Virus record (IMG/VR): IMGVR_UViG_3300026097_001455
Coordinates: 1-64,000 of that record
Reading direction: 5' to 3' (one strand)
Length of the DNA: 64,000 nt
Source: a virus
The translations under genes were made by a program, and so were the position numbers. The number at the start of each line of letters is the position of its first letter. Within the stretch, counting starts at the first letter, position 1. Below, one piece after another: positions 38,844 to 46,649 of this stretch. The notes beneath the pieces were generated by a model. It was not told the origin of the DNA. It did not search any database and saw only the letters and a list, made by a program, of their open reading frames with translations.

Positions 38844-39237
38844 CTTTATTGATATTTTCCTTGACCTTTTCTTCTAAGGCACTCTGGTCAACTATACCTT
38901 GTTTTGCAAGTTCTTTGTCTTGCTCTCTTTTCTTGATAACGTCCGAAACCGTGCACCCCTTCTTGGCTGATTCATAAAGATCAATCGCAAATCTATCATC
39001 TGTGTAAATGTCGTGATCTACTCTAACAAAAGCTCTGCCTCCCATTTTAACTTTAGGAGAATCTTTCTCTTCATCATCAGCATAGTCAAGCCAGAAAAAA
39101 CCAACCATATCCTCCTCGTTCTCCAATCTCATAACGACCTCCTCCCTTGGATTAAATGGTTCAATTCCTTTTTCCTCGATTTCCTTTATACTTGAATCAA
39201 CATATTCCAGGACTTCTTCTTTACTGTAGTACGCCAT
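38833..39237 (-). CDS. uncharacterised acidic protein
   Basis: A 134-residue protein starting MAYYSKEEVLEYVDSSIKEI, with VGFFWLDYADDEEKDSPKVK and VKMGGRAFVRVDHDIYTDDR, then a helical tail. It lies between the HhH gene and the coiled gene 38436 in a minus-strand replication block. Not recognised. Confidence 0.5.
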   Translation of the reverse strand: MAYYSKEEVLEYVDSSIKEIEEKGIEPFNPREEVVMRLENEEDMVGFFWLDYADDEEKDSPKVKMGGRAFVRVDHDIYTDDRFAIDLYESAKKGCTVSDVIKKREQDKELAKQGIVDQSALEEKVKENINKDGA

Positions 39238-39242
39238 TTCTA

Positions 39243-40499
39243 TTATAATTTAATGTATTCTTGAATCTTGCCTGCAGTCTTCTTACCAACACCCTTTAAT
39301 GTTGTTAGGTCATTATCCTCAAGGAACTTTTTAAGCTGACCATAGTTGGCAATATCGTTATTGTTTAGGGTTTTAATGATTCTTTTATCATCAATAAATC
39401 TTTCAAGTTTACTGTTAGCTCTAAACTTCTTTTTCTTTGGAGCCTTCTTTGTAGGTTTTAGCTCTGGAGCATTGATTCCATTGATTGTCATCAGGTAGTA
39501 GCTCAAGTTCATTCCCACAAGGTCAAGAACTTTTACAATATCTAACAATTCAAAGAATGATGAATCAAACTTAAAGCTCTCTATTTCAAATTCAAATTTA
39601 TTGATCTGAGCTGAGCAGTTTTTTACATTCAAGTCAATATCAAACTCAAGAGAAAAATCACCATCTAACAATCGACCTCCAAGACTTCTATTTCTTCCAA
39701 TTTTATTAAAAGTGAAATTATAGACATCATCTTTTCTGTGTCTATAGTTAATATTTTTCTTAGCAGGCTCAAGTCTTGATATTCCTTCTTTTAATTTGCC
39801 CATAAAAAATCTAAGCTCTTCTATCTTAGAAGGTGTAAGTCTGCTATTTTCATCTTTTGATGCTTTCTTAAGATTAGATTTACCAAGTTTTGCATCTAAA
39901 GAGAACGGTAGGTTCCCAATAGTTGCAGAAAGAGACTTGTCAACAAGCTCTCTATCATTACCTTCCTTCATGTTTTTAAGAGCTTCAAGCTTTCTTAAAG
40001 TTGATTCTGACATATCTTCCGAAGCTTTTGCAAAAGGCATTGCTCCACGGAGTGCATCAAAATCCTTAACAGACTCTAAAAGCTCTTCTTTAGACTTCCC
40101 TTTCTTCTCTCTTTCAACCCCTGCGTGCGGAGTTTCTTTCGGCTTTTTACCAGTAGCAAGAGATTTCATTTTATCTACATCAAATACAAATCCTTTGTAA
40201 GTATACCTTCCATCTTCCAATTCATCTACATCTTCAATAGGAGCGTCCATAGCTTCTCTGATCTTTTCTTCTAACATGCTCTTAGGAGCTTCGCTATCAT
40301 CACCACTATTGTCAGACTCATCTGATGTTTCAAAAATTTCCTTCTGGAGCTCAAGAAGTATTTCTTCCTTAAGACTTTCAATATCTTCTTTTGGAGTTGT
40401 CTTATACAGTTCATCAAGAACTGAATTTCTTAAATCTTTTTCAAAAGACTTAAGTGCATCTTTTTTAATTCTTTTAGCAATCTTTTTACTGAATCCCAT
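39243..40499 (-). CDS. protein with C-terminal helix-hairpin-helix DNA-binding motif
   Basis: A 418-residue protein. The C-terminus (residues ~370-418) contains IIKTLNNNDIANYGQLKKFL and LTTLKGVGKKTAGKIQEYI, a helix-hairpin-helix (G-V-G-K-K-T) pattern found in DNA-binding and repair proteins. The middle is strand-helix (FSLEFDIDLNVKNCSAQINK) and the N-terminal half is helical, charged and probably partly disordered. The N-terminus KIAKRIKKDALKSFEKDL may be another helix of the shared type. Not an obvious enzyme; it likely binds DNA during replication or packaging. Confidence 0.6.
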   Translation of the reverse strand: MGFSKKIAKRIKKDALKSFEKDLRNSVLDELYKTTPKEDIESLKEEILLELQKEIFETSDESDNSGDDSEAPKSMLEEKIREAMDAPIEDVDELEDGRYTYKGFVFDVDKMKSLATGKKPKETPHAGVEREKKGKSKEELLESVKDFDALRGAMPFAKASEDMSESTLRKLEALKNMKEGNDRELVDKSLSATIGNLPFSLDAKLGKSNLKKASKDENSRLTPSKIEELRFFMGKLKEGISRLEPAKKNINYRHRKDDVYNFTFNKIGRNRSLGGRLLDGDFSLEFDIDLNVKNCSAQINKFEFEIESFKFDSSFFELLDIVKVLDLVGMNLSYYLMTINGINAPELKPTKKAPKKKKFRANSKLERFIDDKRIIKTLNNNDIANYGQLKKFLEDNDLTTLKGVGKKTAGKIQEYIKL

Positions 40500-40507
40500 A
40501 ATTCCTA

Positions 40508-41413
40508 TTATTTTTTGTGTTCAAGTAACAGCTGTCTGTCTTGGTTTTTATCATTATTACACAACGGATGCTTTCCTCCCTTGAACTTGCAGAACATGCA
40601 TCCGAGAAACTCGTTTCCCGTGTGTTTTATTTTAGGAAATCTTTTGATTAGATGGATACTTTGTATAGTATCTGCCAACTTTTCAAGCGATTCCATTATT
40701 TCCTCTTTACTGGAGTTTATCTCCACATTCTGAACGCCTCCACATCCAGACTCTGGCTTTTTCTTATTTTTAAGCCTGTTTAACACGATGTACTCACAAT
40801 CTATATTATCAAGATCAACATCGTTCTTTCTAGCCCAGAAGTACTTATAGAATCTCATCTGGCACAAGAATATATCATCCTCAAGTTTTTTCTTTAAGTT
40901 CCACTTCTGGCTTGATGTCTTCCAGTCTATTATGACATATCTACCAGTTTCTCTATCCTGAACCACCAGATCAATAAATCCTTTAAAATAGAACTCACCG
41001 TATATGTGTTCAAATATTGGCTCCTCAACAGATACGATCTTATACTTTCTGACTATATCTTCAACTGAAAGAATTCTAAGCAATTCTTCGCCTTGATTCA
41101 AGTAATTTTTTAATTCTTCCTCAAACCCTGGCTCACCCTTCATATTATCAAGCATGTCCTTAGCAAAAGTTCTCTTAAAATAATCTATCCTCCTCTTCAG
41201 GCCCATAGTGTCTTTGAGCGTCTTTTCAAGCGACTCGTGAATAGCATTACCAAAAAATAGATGGACTGTCATTACAGAATCCGTAAGCTTAAGGTGTTTT
41301 TCAACCAAATGCCTATGTCCGCATTGATTAAATAAACTGAACTCACTGAAGCTAATATGTATTTTATTAGCATATTTATCATTGAGCGCTATGTAGTTTG
41401 AGTCCTTGTCCAT
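40508..41413 (-). CDS. Cas4/RecB-type PD-(D/E)XK nuclease with Fe-S cysteines
   Basis: A 301-residue nuclease. HISFSEFSLFNQCGHRHLVE and VHLFFGNAIHESLEKTLKDT are the N-terminal segment, YFKGFIDLVVQDR has the catalytic Asp, and RYVIIDWKTSSQK the D-W-K (D-x-K) motif, as in RecB-type nucleases. One Cys in NQCGHRH and three near the C-terminus (LGCMFCKFKGGKHPLC) fit the 4Fe-4S staple of Cas4 and AddB. It likely acts as a DNA exonuclease in phage recombination. A CTATTTAGT element lies 18-26 bases upstream. Adjacent to the HhH gene by nine bases. Confidence 0.82.
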   Translation of the reverse strand: MDKDSNYIALNDKYANKIHISFSEFSLFNQCGHRHLVEKHLKLTDSVMTVHLFFGNAIHESLEKTLKDTMGLKRRIDYFKRTFAKDMLDNMKGEPGFEEELKNYLNQGEELLRILSVEDIVRKYKIVSVEEPIFEHIYGEFYFKGFIDLVVQDRETGRYVIIDWKTSSQKWNLKKKLEDDIFLCQMRFYKYFWARKNDVDLDNIDCEYIVLNRLKNKKKPESGCGGVQNVEINSSKEEIMESLEKLADTIQSIHLIKRFPKIKHTGNEFLGCMFCKFKGGKHPLCNNDKNQDRQLLLEHKK

Positions 41414-41430
41414 TTTTTAGATGGGGTTTT

Positions 41431-41439
41431 ACTAAATAG
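41431..41439 (-). promoter_or_regulatory. late-promoter-like element variant (CTATTTAGT)
   Basis: Minus-strand CTATTTAGTAAAA, 18-26 bases before the nuclease ATG. It lacks the final A-T-A, so the match is partial. Confidence 0.3.
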
Positions 41440-41487
41440 AAGCAAAAAACATCTAAAAATCAAAAATTTAGAAGATTTTATACAAGA

Positions 41488-42204
41488 ATGAACCAGATCA
41501 GTGAGGCACATATTAGAAAAATAATAAGAGATGTCATATCAGAATCTCTAATTACAGAAATTTCTGCTGAAGAAAAATCTAAGGTAATGGGAAAGAGTAA
41601 CGAAAGAGTTCCTTTCTCAACCGAACTGATGAAACAAGCTATTCAACAAGGTCGTGAAGTAGGGATTAACTTCCAATCTAACAACACCAAGTATAAAATG
41701 CCTACTGTTAAGGCTAGGATAATTCACCCAGTAGCTATGGGGTATGACAGCAAAGGAAATCTTGTTATAAGAGGTCTTCATGTAACTGGTCAATCAGAAA
41801 AGGCTGCAAGAGAAACTGGAATTAGGAGTGCTGAGGTTGAAGCTGAAAAGGATGGAATGAACGCTTGGAGGCTTTTTAGGTCAGATAATTTAAGGTCAAT
41901 GTGGTTTACCGATAGGTTCTTTAGTGATAGCATACCAGGATACAATCCAAATGATAGCGCTATGTCTTCAGTAATAGCTTCATACGACCCAGGGGCAGCT
42001 AAGAAATACCAAGACAATCTTGTTACAGGGGAGCCAGAACAACAGCAGCCAGAGCAGCCCCAACAAACACAAGCACAAGCACAACAACAACAACAGTCAG
42101 AGCCTGAAATGCAAAAAAGGCCCCCAGTAACTAAGGACCTTGATCAAATGGATTATGAAGATCAGCCAGTTCAAGAAAAGAAGGTTAGAAGCCTATTTAA
42201 GTAG
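41488..42204 (+). CDS. WYL-like/virion-associated protein with shared N-terminal helix
   Basis: A 238-residue protein. It begins MNQISEAHIRKIIRDVISES, a copy of the shared helix. The middle (ARIIHPVAMGYDSKGNLVIR, GLHVTGQ, NAWRLFRSDNLRSMWFTDRF) has the strand pattern of WYL-type domains that occur in marine-phage proteins, though the W-Y-L triad itself is not evident. The C-terminus is Gln/Pro-rich and disordered (EQQQPEQPQQTQAQAQQQQQ). Followed by two hairpins. Probably a virion-associated protein; function unknown. Confidence 0.6.
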   Translation: MNQISEAHIRKIIRDVISESLITEISAEEKSKVMGKSNERVPFSTELMKQAIQQGREVGINFQSNNTKYKMPTVKARIIHPVAMGYDSKGNLVIRGLHVTGQSEKAARETGIRSAEVEAEKDGMNAWRLFRSDNLRSMWFTDRFFSDSIPGYNPNDSAMSSVIASYDPGAAKKYQDNLVTGEPEQQQPEQPQQTQAQAQQQQQSEPEMQKRPPVTKDLDQMDYEDQPVQEKKVRSLFK

Positions 42205-42205
42205 T

Positions 42206-42225
42206 TGCCACATTAAAACGTGGCA
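42206..42225. terminator. hairpin between convergent genes
   Basis: TGCCAC and GTGGCA form a 6-bp stem with an eight-base A-rich loop directly after the plus-strand stop codon. There is no T-run, so terminator function is uncertain; it adjoins the larger hairpin at 42223. Confidence 0.4.
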
Positions 42226-42274
42226 TAACAGCCGATAAAATTGCATTGAAACGCATTTTATCTTGGTGTTAGGC
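42223..42274 (-). other. attC-like imperfect hairpin at the end of a small ORF
   Basis: The outer arms GCCTAACA (minus strand 42274-42267) and TGTTATGC (42230-42223) pair with one mismatch; then an unpaired spacer, then GATAAAAT pairing with ATTTTATC, with a loop around GTTTCAATG. GCCTAAC fits the integron R'' box RYYYAAC; GTTATGC is one base off the GTTRRRY R' box. The stop codon TAA of the ORF at 42269 lies inside the R'' box, as is usual in integron cassettes. It could instead be a terminator-like structure. Moderate confidence in the structure, low in the attC function. Confidence 0.35.
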
Positions 42275-42487
42275 GTAATTTATAGCCTTCTTCAACTGTC
42301 TTAATACCCTTTTGCAATGTTTTTTATCTTCACCTTCGTTATTCCACACAAGAAACTCATAAGTGCTTATCATCCCCTCAATATCTTCATCTCTTAGGAT
42401 AACTTTTGTGTGAGAAAAACTACGCCTAACAACAGGTATAGTTAATTCCTGTTCTGTGCTTGTTTCTAAGTTCTGTTCTTTTTTCAT
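42269..42487 (-). CDS. small protein of unknown function (possible cassette ORF)
   Basis: A 72-residue protein starting MKKEQNLETSTEQELTIPVV, then VRRSFSHTKVILRDEDIEGM and ending RQLKKAINYA. Its stop codon is inside the attC-like hairpin and about 60 bases of AT-rich sequence (42488-42546) precede it, with GTATAACG at its upstream end. That layout resembles a one-gene integron cassette, but no integrase is present. Family not recognised. Confidence 0.5.
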   Translation of the reverse strand: MKKEQNLETSTEQELTIPVVRRSFSHTKVILRDEDIEGMISTYEFLVWNNEGEDKKHCKRVLRQLKKAINYA

Positions 42488-42546
42488 CGTTATATCTATT
42501 TTGAAAGTTTTGTAATTCTATTCAGGCACTAACCATACCCAAAACG

Positions 42547-43206
42547 TTATACATCATTTTTTGGAGCATAATACTTCCCACGAATTTTAACACCCTCTTT
42601 TATGAAGCCATCTTTGGATTTATAGTTTTGTTTTGATAGGAGAACCATGCCTTTGGTTTTTATCTCTATTTCTTCTAGCTTTTTATTTGACTCCTTAAGT
42701 ATTTTATCCGCCTTTTCCTTGAGGCTATGTAAACTAATAGATGTGTGAGATTTTCTTTTCCATTCTTCAACTAATATTTCATCACCTAGTATAAAAAGAT
42801 GGAATAGATTAATTCCTCTACTTATTCTAAACACCGTCTTATCATTGTAGATGCCCTCATGTCTTATCCCCTTCTCATCTGGATTTTCCCAGTCTACCAT
42901 GAATCTTGATTCGATAGCTTCTTTAATATCTTCTTTTCTTTCCTCTTTTTTCTGATCAGACTCAAGCCTTCTGAGTTTGGACTTAATTCTATTCTGTGCC
43001 TCCTGCTTAAGTTTTTCTTGCTTAAGCTTAGCCTCTCTTTCGCCTTGCCTCTCATTCTTTTGCTTAGACTCCTTGATGGCTTTCATGGCCTCTCTAGCCA
43101 GTTCATCAATAGACTTTTCTGGCTGCTCTGAATCCCTGATCTCTCTAGCTAGATCATCAATGGTCTTTTGAGACTCTGAATCTTTTTTATTTCCTTCCTC
43201 TGCCAT
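42547..43206 (-). CDS. uncharacterised helical protein
   Basis: A 219-residue protein. The first 110 residues are a long, highly charged coiled coil (DDLAREIRDSEQPEKSIDEL, KLKQEKLKQEAQNRIKSKLR). The second half has strands and helices: VDWENPDEKGIRHEG and HLFILGDEILVEEWKRKSHT. Its ATG shares the A with the Mre11-Rad50 stop by overlap. It may be an accessory of the nuclease-ATPase. Not recognised. Confidence 0.5.
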   Translation of the reverse strand: MAEEGNKKDSESQKTIDDLAREIRDSEQPEKSIDELAREAMKAIKESKQKNERQGEREAKLKQEKLKQEAQNRIKSKLRRLESDQKKEERKEDIKEAIESRFMVDWENPDEKGIRHEGIYNDKTVFRISRGINLFHLFILGDEILVEEWKRKSHTSISLHSLKEKADKILKESNKKLEEIEIKTKGMVLLSKQNYKSKDGFIKEGVKIRGKYYAPKNDV

Positions 43207-46200
43207 TATGTTATTGTAATCTTAGAAATACCCGCTTTAGGGTTGTTTTCAACGACTTCTGGCTCTAATCCATCTGTTACCTTGGTAACCTCTATGATGT
43301 TGTCCGAGAAGTCCTTTATTTCGTTCCTGTGCGTAATTATAAGCACGTTCTTATACTTATTTCTTAAATAGTTCAAAATATTGACTACACCCATGGTAAG
43401 TTCATCATCAAGTGTCCCGAAACCTTCGTCTATAATTCTAACAGTAGGCTTTGTAAGTCGGCTCATATACCTCAGCGCCTCTGTAATTACGATTGAAGCT
43501 ATAAACTTTTGTGAGCCAGATGCAGATGTCAATGGAAGCGTGTCTCCTTTGTCATCGCTAAAATAGAATGTCTCAACAATATCTCCGTTCTGCTGTATGT
43601 CAAGATCAATTTTAAAGTCAACTACCTCTTGAAGTATTGAGTTAATTTTTGAATTAATAATAGGAAGCTTTCTTCTTATAATAGAAGCTGGTATTCCATC
43701 TCTATGTACAGCTTGTAAATAAATAGAGTATTTCTTATACAGCCTTTCAGAATTGTTTATCTGACTAAGTTTGTCATCATAGTTTTCTCTATTATTCTCA
43801 AGAACTTTAAGCTCACCATAGCACTTGTTTATGTTCTTATCCAGGTTAAACACTGTAAGCTTGTAAGACTTGTACACCCTAGTCTTTTCATCTACCTGTT
43901 CTTGAATCTCTTTGTTTCTCTTTATCTTCCCGATGTTCTCATCAAACTTGCTTATCTTAGCCTCAAGGTCAGATATTAACTTCTCATTAGCACTAACCTC
44001 TTTGTTCTTGGTAGAGAGTTTTTTGCTATTGATGTCAACCTCATTGTTATGATCAATAATGTCTTGAGAGTTTTCTATGAGGTTGATCTTATCTTTAAGA
44101 ATCTTAAGTGACTCACGCTTCACTGATATAGATTCTTCAGCTATATCAAGCTGGTTTTTCTCGTTGTCTACAGTAGTGTTGTGCGCTATAATAGCATCAT
44201 TCTCCTTAATTCTTCTTTCCTTGTAATCAACAAGTCCTTGCTTCATTTCAATCTCTTCTAAGCATTCCACCTCCTTTTCTGGGTCTGGCTTATGTTCTAC
44301 ATGTCCGCATGTTGGGCAGCACTTGCCTTGATATGTTGGTAGCTTGGCGTTTAAGTTGGTTATTTCTCCTTTAAGCTCTTTTATCTGATCTTCGAAATTA
44401 GATACTTCAAGCTCTGAATTCTTAGGGTTGGTGTTAAGCCAGTCTTTCTTTGTTCTAATTTTATTCTCAAGACCATTAACTGTTTTTTGCTGTTCTGATA
44501 ATTGAGATTTAAGCGAACTTATACTAACGCCCTTATCAAAAGGAAGTTCCTTCTTAAAGTTTTTGTCAAGCCATTTTTCAAGATTTCCAATAACTACCTT
44601 GTCACTTTCAATAGATTCTTTGATGGACTCTATTTTCTTAACTGCGGCATCTCTGTCTGTAATTCCAGGGTCTTCAACTTTGTCAATTTTCTTATTAAGC
44701 TCAATGATCTCATCGTTTGTATCATTCTGCTTTATGAGCATCATGTCTTTCTCTTCCTCAAAAGACTTTAGCTCCTCTTTCTTTTCTTTGATTTCAGAGT
44801 CGATTTCTTTGATCTTATTCTCAATCTCTATAGCATTACCAAGGTCTTTCTGCTTACGCTTAACATCATTAAAAAAAGTCTTTCCATACTCATGCCTATC
44901 CTTGTATGGCTCAAGACCAAGAAATCTACTTATAAGAGCATTTTTTGGCTGCTGCTGTTGATTAATGTAATCACCTTTTCCACCCTGAGCCTGGAGCGAT
45001 GTCTTAGTGAAGTCATCAAACGTACCGATTGCATCAAGCACAATTGACTTAACTTCTTTTTTCTCCATTGTCTTTTTATCAGAAATCTCTGGAGACCACT
45101 TCTCTCCGACAACGTTTCCGTCATCATCATACTCCTTAGCAAGTTTGTCATACTTTATTCCAAAGCTATTTTTACCTTTCTTAGTAGTTATCTTCCTGTA
45201 TATTCTATACTTTTCACCATTAATAGTTAGAAAAATTTTCACATAACCCGTATCCGAATCTGTATAAATATTTACAAGGTATTTTGAAGTGCTTCGATTT
45301 CCACCAAGCATTTCTTCATATAACCCCCATACAATAGCTTTGATCACATTTGACTTACCATTAAAGTTCTTTCCAAATATTCCAGTAAGTCCCCCAACCT
45401 TATCAAAATCTATTTTTAAAGGCTTTTTGTCAAATGAAAGTATGTTACTTATTTCTATTGAGTTAAGGTCCCAGTCACTCATATGTCTTGATGAGGATTC
45501 ATTGATTTCAAGAGTTTCGTCTACATGTCTTGCAAACTCCATAAGCTCCTTCATGAGATCATCATCAACCTCAAAATCTCCATCTTCTATCCACTCCTTG
45601 AAAAGGTCTTCAAAAACTTGTTCCTGCTCTTCATCTTCTTGGAGTTCTGCAACATCCCTTATTATTTCGACAAACTCAACACGAACACTTTCGCATCCAT
45701 ATTTATCACGCACAAGTCTCTTAATCTGATTTTCCTTCTCAATAGAGTAGTTCTCTTCATAATCTTCCCAAGTGATATATACCTTTGTTTTTCTCTTGTT
45801 ATTACTAAACTTAACGTATTCAATCCTTTCGTCAACATCCTCGCCTTTTGCGATGTCTATTTTAGCAAACCCATAATCATTTAGAACAAACTTTCTCTCG
45901 TGAGTACAGTTATCTAAATCCCACAGAAGGTATCCTTTATCAATAGATTCTCCAAAGTTCTGCTGAATTAAAGAGCCTGCATAAGCTACTGTATCATCAT
46001 CTCTGAATGTCTGGTATTCATGAATATCTCCAAGCATAACAACATCAAAATTGTTAAAGGTGCTTAGTCTCATTAGGTTATCACCCTGCATTTGGTATCC
46101 ATTATCTCCTCTAGCTCCGTAAACAGTGCCATGATACATTGCTACATACTTTTTTCCTGGCTCCTTTTTTTCTAAAGTTAGAATTTCATTATCCTTGCAA

Positions 46201-46649
46201 GAATAAACTCCGTAAACGAGATTGTCACTGATTTCATAGAATCCTGAATCTGGATAATAATATACAGCTTTCTTACTAAAGTCTATACTATCCTTGTTTT
46301 CGTTTGTAACAACCACAGCCTTTCTGTTACCTGAATCTTCCAGTAAGTTTGCTAGATTGAATATTGGGGATATTGCGTCACCCTGCTCAAGCTGTTGAAG
46401 ATTGAGATCATGATTGCCTAAAATAACATCTGTTGGGGCTATGTCAGAAAGTTTAATGAATAGCTCTGCTAATAAGCTAAAAGAATTTGGTGACATATTA
46501 ATCTTGTGGTGAACAAGGTCTCCTGCTAAATAGATTCTATCTGGCTTTTGTTTTTTAAGGTCTTCATAAAGTCTTTCAAATACTTGTCTGTATTCATCAT
46601 GCCTTGTTCCAAACCTAATCTGTATATCTGCTAAGTGGGCTATTTTCAT
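43206..46649 (-). CDS. single-chain Mre11-Rad50 (SbcD-SbcC) nuclease-ATPase
   Basis: One uninterrupted 1147-residue frame joining two enzymes that are separate in T4 (gp47/gp46) and in bacteria. Residues ~1-390 are the Mre11/SbcD nuclease: IAHLADIQIRFG, LAGDLVHHKIN, VILGNHDLNLQ, YHGTVYG and MLGDIHEYQTF. The usual D-x-H of the first motif is D-I-Q. Residues ~395-1147 are Rad50/SbcC: IEISNILSFDKKPLKIDFDK, Walker A IFGKNFNGKSNV (~425), a long coiled coil, a zinc hook CCPTCGH (~778), signature SASGSQKFIASI (~1045) and Walker B VRIIDEGFGTLDDE (~1070). It would process double-strand ends for recombination-dependent replication. The primase stop overlaps its start by four bases. Confidence 0.93.
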   Translation of the reverse strand: MKIAHLADIQIRFGTRHDEYRQVFERLYEDLKKQKPDRIYLAGDLVHHKINMSPNSFSLLAELFIKLSDIAPTDVILGNHDLNLQQLEQGDAISPIFNLANLLEDSGNRKAVVVTNENKDSIDFSKKAVYYYPDSGFYEISDNLVYGVYSCKDNEILTLEKKEPGKKYVAMYHGTVYGARGDNGYQMQGDNLMRLSTFNNFDVVMLGDIHEYQTFRDDDTVAYAGSLIQQNFGESIDKGYLLWDLDNCTHERKFVLNDYGFAKIDIAKGEDVDERIEYVKFSNNKRKTKVYITWEDYEENYSIEKENQIKRLVRDKYGCESVRVEFVEIIRDVAELQEDEEQEQVFEDLFKEWIEDGDFEVDDDLMKELMEFARHVDETLEINESSSRHMSDWDLNSIEISNILSFDKKPLKIDFDKVGGLTGIFGKNFNGKSNVIKAIVWGLYEEMLGGNRSTSKYLVNIYTDSDTGYVKIFLTINGEKYRIYRKITTKKGKNSFGIKYDKLAKEYDDDGNVVGEKWSPEISDKKTMEKKEVKSIVLDAIGTFDDFTKTSLQAQGGKGDYINQQQQPKNALISRFLGLEPYKDRHEYGKTFFNDVKRKQKDLGNAIEIENKIKEIDSEIKEKKEELKSFEEEKDMMLIKQNDTNDEIIELNKKIDKVEDPGITDRDAAVKKIESIKESIESDKVVIGNLEKWLDKNFKKELPFDKGVSISSLKSQLSEQQKTVNGLENKIRTKKDWLNTNPKNSELEVSNFEDQIKELKGEITNLNAKLPTYQGKCCPTCGHVEHKPDPEKEVECLEEIEMKQGLVDYKERRIKENDAIIAHNTTVDNEKNQLDIAEESISVKRESLKILKDKINLIENSQDIIDHNNEVDINSKKLSTKNKEVSANEKLISDLEAKISKFDENIGKIKRNKEIQEQVDEKTRVYKSYKLTVFNLDKNINKCYGELKVLENNRENYDDKLSQINNSERLYKKYSIYLQAVHRDGIPASIIRRKLPIINSKINSILQEVVDFKIDLDIQQNGDIVETFYFSDDKGDTLPLTSASGSQKFIASIVITEALRYMSRLTKPTVRIIDEGFGTLDDELTMGVVNILNYLRNKYKNVLIITHRNEIKDFSDNIIEVTKVTDGLEPEVVENNPKAGISKITIT

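Noticed and set aside
42206-42225. Strong terminator for the 41488 gene
   Set aside because: The stem is clear but lacks a T-run on the plus strand; it may belong to the cassette-like structure instead.
43206-46649. Two separate genes SbcD and SbcC with a frameshift
   Set aside because: The frame is continuous with no stop and both domains are complete in one phase, so a natural fusion is the simplest reading.
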